NCBI GenBank assembly: GCA_031288215.1
Contig: JAITRV010000081.1
Span: 1-10,073 of the forward strand
Length of the DNA: 10,073 bases
Source of the DNA: Spirochaetaceae bacterium
Lineage (GTDB): Bacteria; Spirochaetota; Spirochaetia; Treponematales; Breznakiellaceae
Direction: 5' to 3'
Part shown: positions 5,778 through 10,073 of the stretch, in pieces
Layout of the letters: every line of letters starts with the position of its first letter
Position numbering within the stretch: the first letter of the stretch is position 1
Translations under genes and position numbers: made by a program
The notes under the pieces: model-generated
The model's input: only the letters and a program-made list of their open reading frames with translations
Database searches by the model: none
What the model was told of the DNA's origin: nothing

Positions 5778-7316
5778 ATGAAATCTGACTCCCGCCTTAT
5801 CGCGATTCTTGAAATCGGCTCCACCGGCATCAGGCTCCTGGTAGCCGAAATCTTCGAGGCCGGAGAGTGGCTGGTTCTGGACCGGGCGGATAAATCCGTG
5901 GCCCTGGGGCGGGATGTGTTCATTTCCGGCCGGATCTCCCGGGAATCCTTCCTGGAATGCCTCGCGGTGCTGAAAAATTTCCAGGAACTCCTCCGGGGCT
6001 GGGAGATCGCCCCCCGGGATGTCCATGTGATCGCCACCAGCGCCTTGCGGATCGCCCGGAACCGGGACGTGTTTGTGGACCGGGTCCTCCGGGAAACGGG
6101 GTACCTCCTCAACGTGGTGGAGGGCATCGAAGAAAACCGCCTCATGTACCTGGCGGTGCGCTATGCCCTGAAAAACGACCTCCCCCAATTCTGGCGGGCC
6201 AATTCCATGATTGTCGAAGTTGGGGGGGGCTCCACGGAGATCATGCTCCTCCGCCGGGGCAAGATGGTAGCCGCCCACAGCCTCAACCTGGGGACCATCT
6301 TTATCGACCAGCAGTCCCGGGTGGTGATGGGTTCCACCCGGTTCCAGGAGCGGTTTTTGAACGAAAATGTCCGGAATACCTCGGAATTCCTCAGTTCCGA
6401 AATGGATCTGGCCCATGTCCGGACCTTTGTGGTGGCCGGATCGGACGTGCGCTTCGCGGCGGAAGAGACCGGCGCCGTCTTTAACCCCAACTGCCGGATC
6501 ATCTCCCGGGACGCCTTTATCAGCTTCGCCGAGCGGGTCAAGAACTGCAGCGCCGACGAACTGGTCCGCAACCACCGGATCCCCTTCGCCGACGCCGAAG
6601 GCTTCAGCCTGGGGATCATGGTGTACCGGCTCTTCCTGGAACGGACCGCCGCGGCCCAGGTGATAGTTCCCTCGATTTCCATCCGGGAAGGGCTCCTCAT
6701 CGACCTTACCCGGGGGGTGGAGGCGGCGCTCCAGGAGGAATTCTTCTCCCAGGTGATTGCCTCCGCGGTAAACCTGGGCCGGAAATTCCATTACGACGAA
6801 ACCCACAACCGTCATGTGGCGGATCTCTGCATGGCCATCTTCGACGCCCTGGTCTACGAACACGGGCTCCTCCGCCGGGAACGGATGATGCTGGAGGTGG
6901 CGGCGATCCTCCACGATGTGGGGATGTTCATCCAAAGTTCCGACCACCACAAGCACGGCCGCTACATTGTCGCCAATTCGGAGATCTTCGGCCTCCACCG
7001 GGACGAGTTGAACATTATCGCCAACGTGATAAGCTACCATCGGGGCCCTCCGCCGGACCCTTCGGATATCGACTATATCGCCCTCCAGCGGGAGGAACGA
7101 ATCCTGGTGCTCAAGATGGCCTCCATCCTCCGGGTGGCGGATGCCCTGGACCGGGGCCATTCCCAGCATATCAAGAATATTACCGTGGAAAAAAAGGGCG
7201 AAATCCTGGTCCTCCATTCCCCGGGAAACTACGACTTCAGCCTGGAGCACCGGGGTCTGGAAGAAAAGGCCGATATGTTCCAGGATGTATTCGGCTATAA
7301 GGTGGTGCTCACCTGA
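5778..7316 (+). CDS. ppx: Exopolyphosphatase / GppA family phosphatase with HD domain
   Basis: 512 residues, cytoplasmic. Residues 7-310 are an ASKHA-fold Ppx/GppA domain that would hydrolyse terminal phosphate of polyphosphate or pppGpp: EIGSTGIRL at 12-20, ATSALRIARN at 86-95, EGIEENRLMYLAV at 115-127 with the catalytic Glu, VEVGGGSTE at 146-154, SIREGLLIDL at 301-310. Residues 322-512 are an HD-type domain with H346, H379-D380, H421 and D455/D458. In the usual family the phosphate-loop motifs read DIGS and DxGGGSTE; both Asp are Glu here (E12, E147), and the GGT loop reads AGSDVRF (220-226). ATG start with AAGAGG nine bases upstream. Nine bases separate it from ppk, whose ribosome binding site overlaps its stop codon, so they form one operon. 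Activity may be changed rather than lost; substrate choice between polyP and pppGpp is open. Confidence 0.85.
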   Translation: MKSDSRLIAILEIGSTGIRLLVAEIFEAGEWLVLDRADKSVALGRDVFISGRISRESFLECLAVLKNFQELLRGWEIAPRDVHVIATSALRIARNRDVFVDRVLRETGYLLNVVEGIEENRLMYLAVRYALKNDLPQFWRANSMIVEVGGGSTEIMLLRRGKMVAAHSLNLGTIFIDQQSRVVMGSTRFQERFLNENVRNTSEFLSSEMDLAHVRTFVVAGSDVRFAAEETGAVFNPNCRIISRDAFISFAERVKNCSADELVRNHRIPFADAEGFSLGIMVYRLFLERTAAAQVIVPSISIREGLLIDLTRGVEAALQEEFFSQVIASAVNLGRKFHYDETHNRHVADLCMAIFDALVYEHGLLRRERMMLEVAAILHDVGMFIQSSDHHKHGRYIVANSEIFGLHRDELNIIANVISYHRGPPPDPSDIDYIALQREERILVLKMASILRVADALDRGHSQHIKNITVEKKGEILVLHSPGNYDFSLEHRGLEEKADMFQDVFGYKVVLT

Positions 7317-7325
7317 GGTAACGGT

Positions 7326-9407
7326 ATGGTGTATTTTAACCGGGATATTTCGTGGATAGATTTTAACGAGCGGGTATTGGAAGAGGCCCTCCGGCAGGAA
7401 ACGCCCCCCCTGGAGCGGCTGCGTTTTCTCTGCATCGTCTCTTCCAACTTTAACGAATTCTTCATGGTCCGGGTGGCGGCGATGAAGCAGGCCCTCCGTT
7501 CCGGCGCCGCCCGGGACCCCGCGGGCTTCAGCCCCGAAGACCAGCTTGAACGTACCGGGAAGAAGGTCCGGGCCATCATCCGGCGGCAGTACGACTGCCT
7601 CCGGGACGAGATCCTCCCCCTCCTCGCCGCGGGGGGGCTGGAACTGGTCCGGCCCGATACCTGCACCGAGTTGCAGCGGGATTACCTGGAATCCCGCTTC
7701 ATGCAGGAGATCATGTCCGTCCTGACCCCCCAGCGGGTGGAGGAGGATGCCCCGCTGCCCTCCATCGGCAACATGGCTGTTCATGCGGCGTTCCTCCTCA
7801 CCGGAAAGGCCGGGGAAACGGTCTCCGCGGTCATCCGCATCCCCGCCGCCCTGGACCGGATCATCTGGCTCCCCGGGGAAAAGGACGGTAAAACCTGCTG
7901 GGCCCTCCTGGAAGATGTGGTAACCACCTGGGGCGGCGCCCTGTTCCCCGGTTACGCCGTCAAAGAACGGTTCGTCTTTACGGTTACCCGGGACGCGGAT
8001 TTTTCGGTGGATGAGAAGCGGGATGAGGATTTTATCGAAGCCATGGCGGAAGTTCTGGCGGGCCGGGAAAGCTCCAAGCCCGTGCGGATGACCTATACGG
8101 CGGGGAGTCTCCGGCTGCGGGACGATCTGGCCCGGCGGCTGGAGTTGGGGCCGCAGGACCTCTACGAAATCGACGGCCCCCTGGACCTCAGGACCCTCTC
8201 GGTGCTCGTGTCCGTTCGGGGTTTCGACGCGCTTCGGAGTAAGCCGGCGGCCATCTACCGGAACGCCGCCTTCAGTGACGACGAGCCCCTCTGGGACCGC
8301 CTGAGCCAGGGGGACGTGCTGCTCTACCATCCCTACCAGTCTTTTGACCCGGTGGTGCGGTTCTTCCAGGACGCCGCCGCGGACCCCCAGGTGATCTCCA
8401 TCAAGACCGCCCTCTACCGGACCAGCGGGGATTCCCCCATCGTCAAGGCCCTGGAACAGGCCGCCCTGCAGGGCAAGCACGTCACCGCGGTGGTGGAACT
8501 CAAGGCCCGCTTTGACGAGGAGCGGAACATTTCCTGGGCAAACCGGCTGGAAAAGGCCGGGGTCATCGTGGTCTACGGCCTGGCCCGGCTCAAGGTCCAC
8601 GCGAAGGTGAGCCTGGTGATCCGCCGGGAAACCGGGAGCACCCGGCGCTACGTCCACCTTTCCACGGGGAACTACAACGACCGCACCGCGAAACAGTACG
8701 CCGACATCGGCCTTTTCACCGCCAACGACGATATCGCCTTTGACGCGAGCATCCTCTTCAATATGATCACCGGGTATTCGGAAGTCCTGCGGACCCGGAA
8801 ACTGGTCATCGCGCCGACGGCGCTGAAACACACCCTCCTCGGCCTCATCGACCGGGAAGCCAAACGGTCCAGCCCGGAAGCCCCGGGGAGGATCACCGCC
8901 AAGATGAACTCCCTGGCGGATAAGGAGGTAATCGACGCCCTCTACCGGGCTTCCCAGGCGGGGGTCAGGGTCTCCCTCAATATCCGGGGGATCTGTATGC
9001 TCGTCCCCGGCGTCCCGGGGCTCTCGGAGAACATTCGGGTGGTGAGCATCGTAGACCACAACCTCGAACACAGCCGGATCTTCGCCTTCGCCAACGGCGG
9101 CGCGGAGGAGATCTACCTTTCCAGCGCGGACTGGATGAGCCGCAACCTCGAGCGCCGGGTGGAATTGATGTTCCCCGTGATCCAGGAGGACCTCAAGGCC
9201 CAGGTTTCCGGCATCCTGGATGCCTATTTCCGGGACAACTGCCGCGCCCGACTCCTGGGCGCGGACGGCTGCTGGAAAGCCCTCGCGCCCTCCCCGGGGG
9301 AGCAATCTTTCCGGGCCCAGGAGGCCTTCCTCGAACAGGCCGCCGCCGCGGAACGCCCCTGGACCTCCCGGCAGGAATTCACCGTCCGCCGCAGTCCTCC
9401 TGACTAG
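7326..9407 (+). CDS. ppk1: Polyphosphate kinase 1
   Basis: 693 residues, close to the 688 of the E. coli enzyme. It makes inorganic polyphosphate from ATP reversibly. Domains in order: N-terminal ATP-binding part (FNRDISWIDFNERVLEEA at 4-21; SSNFNEFFMVR at 39-49, N41 being the adenine-contact Asn), the helical H domain, and two phospholipase-D-like C domains. The histidine that becomes phosphorylated is H425 in KVHAKVSLVIRRE, the second catalytic histidine is H582 in DHNLEHSRIFAFAN, and the metal/phosphate arginines are R365 (ALYRTSGDS) and R395 (ELKARFDEE). All are intact and show a constant offset of 10 from the E. coli numbering. GAGG at 7315-7318 overlaps the ppx stop and lies seven bases from the ATG, indicating coupled translation. 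Copy B of the palindromic element starts right after the TAG. Confidence 0.97.
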   Translation: MVYFNRDISWIDFNERVLEEALRQETPPLERLRFLCIVSSNFNEFFMVRVAAMKQALRSGAARDPAGFSPEDQLERTGKKVRAIIRRQYDCLRDEILPLLAAGGLELVRPDTCTELQRDYLESRFMQEIMSVLTPQRVEEDAPLPSIGNMAVHAAFLLTGKAGETVSAVIRIPAALDRIIWLPGEKDGKTCWALLEDVVTTWGGALFPGYAVKERFVFTVTRDADFSVDEKRDEDFIEAMAEVLAGRESSKPVRMTYTAGSLRLRDDLARRLELGPQDLYEIDGPLDLRTLSVLVSVRGFDALRSKPAAIYRNAAFSDDEPLWDRLSQGDVLLYHPYQSFDPVVRFFQDAAADPQVISIKTALYRTSGDSPIVKALEQAALQGKHVTAVVELKARFDEERNISWANRLEKAGVIVVYGLARLKVHAKVSLVIRRETGSTRRYVHLSTGNYNDRTAKQYADIGLFTANDDIAFDASILFNMITGYSEVLRTRKLVIAPTALKHTLLGLIDREAKRSSPEAPGRITAKMNSLADKEVIDALYRASQAGVRVSLNIRGICMLVPGVPGLSENIRVVSIVDHNLEHSRIFAFANGGAEEIYLSSADWMSRNLERRVELMFPVIQEDLKAQVSGILDAYFRDNCRARLLGADGCWKALAPSPGEQSFRAQEAFLEQAAAAERPWTSRQEFTVRRSPPD

Positions 9408-9416
9408 CCGGCACAG

Positions 9417-9436
9417 GCCGGGGGATACCCCCCGGC
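9417..9436 (+). terminator. GC hairpin right after ppk (possible 3'-end structure)
   Basis: GCCGGGGG, loop ATAC, CCCCCGGC is a perfect 8-base-pair all-GC stem starting nine bases after the ppk stop. It lacks a T-run, so it is more likely to protect the 3' end or pause polymerase than to act as a standard intrinsic terminator. Copy A has an imperfect version at the same place. Confidence 0.45.
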
Positions 9437-9483
9437 TGGTCCTCGGCACGGGCCGGCACAAGAGAGAGTTGCCGGGGGGTCCT

Positions 9484-9540
9484 GGCGGTGGGAAAACATA
9501 GGTTCCCTCCGGAGGCTCCTCCCTATGTTTTCCCACCGCC
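9484..9540. repeat. Perfect 19-bp inverted repeat at the centre of copy B
   Basis: Positions 9484-9502 (GGCGGTGGGAAAACATAGG) and 9522-9540 are exact reverse complements, separated by 19 bases that themselves contain the palindrome CCTCCGGAGG (9506-9515). RNA of either strand would form a very stable hairpin. Copy A keeps only a diverged left arm (CTGGGAACACACGG). Confidence 0.9.
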
Positions 9541-9738
9541 ACCCCCCTCCGCGATTTCTGTCCGTGCCGGCCCATGCCGGCCCGTGCCGGTATTTCCGGT
9601 GGAGGCATCCCCCGACCTGCCTTTATCGCGTTGCGGCTGGTGGATTTGCCGGGTACGGTTGCAAGAAGCCGGGAGGGGGCCGCCGGTTAAACCGTCCCGT
9701 TCTTGGGTTTTAAGATAGCCGGAAGCCGAAAAAAGGGC

Positions 9739-9744
9739 TATACT
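9739..9744 (+). promoter_or_regulatory. Candidate -10 for the TraB/GumN gene
   Basis: TATACT within CTATACTTAT, the same ten bases found at the ppx promoter. The -35 at 17 bases (TAGCCG) is poor. The expected transcription start would fall on or next to the ATG at 9751, implying a leaderless or nearly leaderless message. Confidence 0.35.
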
Positions 9745-9750
9745 TATGGC

Positions 9751-10073
9751 ATGAAGATGAAAAAATTGGCGGCTCTGGGGCTGTTCATCCTCGCGGCGGC
9801 CGCGGCGGGGGCGCAGTCGCCGGTGTGGAAGGTGATCGGGCAGGACTCCTGGCTGTATCTGGGGGGAAGCGTGCACATCCTCCGGGAGGAGGACTATCCC
9901 CTGCCGCAGGCCTTTGAGACCGCTTTTGCCGGTTCTTCGGTGCTGGTCCTGGAAACCGATGTGAACCGGATGGGGGAGGGCGAGACGGCCCGGGCCCTCT
10001 TGGAAGGGATGTTCCTGCCGGAGCAGCGGACCCTGCAATCGGTGCTGAGTAAGGGCGTGTATAAGCGCTTAAA
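9751..10073 (+). CDS. TraB/GumN (TIKI-like) family secreted protein, 5' part only
   Basis: First 107 residues of a gene that runs off the window. Residues 1-21 are a signal peptide (MKMKK, then a Leu/Ala core) with a probable signal peptidase I site after AGA. Then VWKVIGQDSWLYLGGSVHIL (25-44), DYPLP (48-52) and VLVLETD (64-70) match the start of the TraB/PrgY/GumN family, including the GxxH motif (G39, H42) and the conserved Glu (E68) implicated in metal-dependent proteolysis in TIKI relatives. Likely periplasmic or lipid-free secreted; the family's bacterial role is poorly defined. ATG 9751 is chosen because the ATG at 9746 meets a stop after two codons; ATG 9757 is a second possibility. 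AAAGGG at 9732-9737 is 13 bases away, long for a ribosome binding site. Confidence 0.8.
   Translation, partial: MKMKKLAALGLFILAAAAAGAQSPVWKVIGQDSWLYLGGSVHILREEDYPLPQAFETAFAGSSVLVLETDVNRMGEGETARALLEGMFLPEQRTLQSVLSKGVYKRL

Larger units (their letters stand above)
9408..9720 (+). repeat. Dispersed palindromic element, copy B
   Basis: Homologous to the reverse complement of 86-373, beginning at the base after the ppk stop codon in the same orientation relative to the upstream gene. Strongly alike to about 9665, less so to about 9720. The right arm (9522-9625), read in reverse, resembles the left arm (9411-9502), so the whole element is a long imperfect palindrome. It differs from copy A mainly in its centre, which here carries a perfect 19-bp stem, and in having fewer ATGCCGGCCC units. 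It fills nearly all of the gap between ppk and the TraB/GumN gene. I see no gene inside. Confidence 0.85.

Noticed and set aside
5667..9608. A 1313-codon open frame antisense to ppx and ppk
   Set aside because: It mirrors two well-supported genes; its sequence is Pro/Gly/His/Asp-rich with no domain, and the length results from GC-rich third positions leaving few stops on the opposite strand. Its start lies in the repeat element.
9408..9720. Insertion sequence with transposase
   Set aside because: The element is only about 300 bases and no frame in it resembles a transposase; if mobile, it would need an enzyme encoded elsewhere.

Overview
The window is GC-rich (hand count of one typical coding block: about 62% G+C) and densely coding. 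Conserved gene content, the heptad-repeat PD-(D/E)XK protein and the general style suggest a host-associated spirochaete of the Treponema/Breznakiella kind. That placement is an inference from resemblance; no rRNA or marker gene is present to settle it.

Layout from left to right. Positions 1-85 hold no gene, only a short palindrome. Positions 86-373 hold copy A of a dispersed, internally palindromic element that starts at the stop codon of the neighbouring gene. A leftward gene (374-2836) encodes an unusual fusion of a GatB-like tRNA-amidotransferase subunit with a type I asparaginase/GatD-like domain; several key residues of both halves are altered. A 342-base AT-rich divergent region follows. 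A rightward gene (3179-4699) encodes an (alpha/alpha)6-barrel glycoside hydrolase resembling GH63/GH37 with a low-complexity insertion near its N-terminus and a probable loss of the catalytic acid. A converging leftward gene (4755-5492) encodes a coiled-coil PD-(D/E)XK nuclease-like protein built from tandem 21-bp repeats. After a second divergent promoter region comes a two-gene rightward operon (5778-9407): a Ppx/GppA phosphatase with a C-terminal HD domain and polyphosphate kinase 1. Copy B of the dispersed element (9408-about 9720) begins at the ppk stop codon in the same gene-relative orientation as copy A. The window ends in the first 107 codons of a secreted TraB/GumN-family protein.

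How the genes work together. The clear functional unit is ppx-ppk, which would make and break polyphosphate; the intact PPK1 histidines say synthesis is functional. The other genes have separate promoters and no evident shared pathway. The two points most worth follow-up are the GatB-asparaginase fusion with apparently disabled active sites and the stop-codon-anchored palindromic element present twice in 10 kb.
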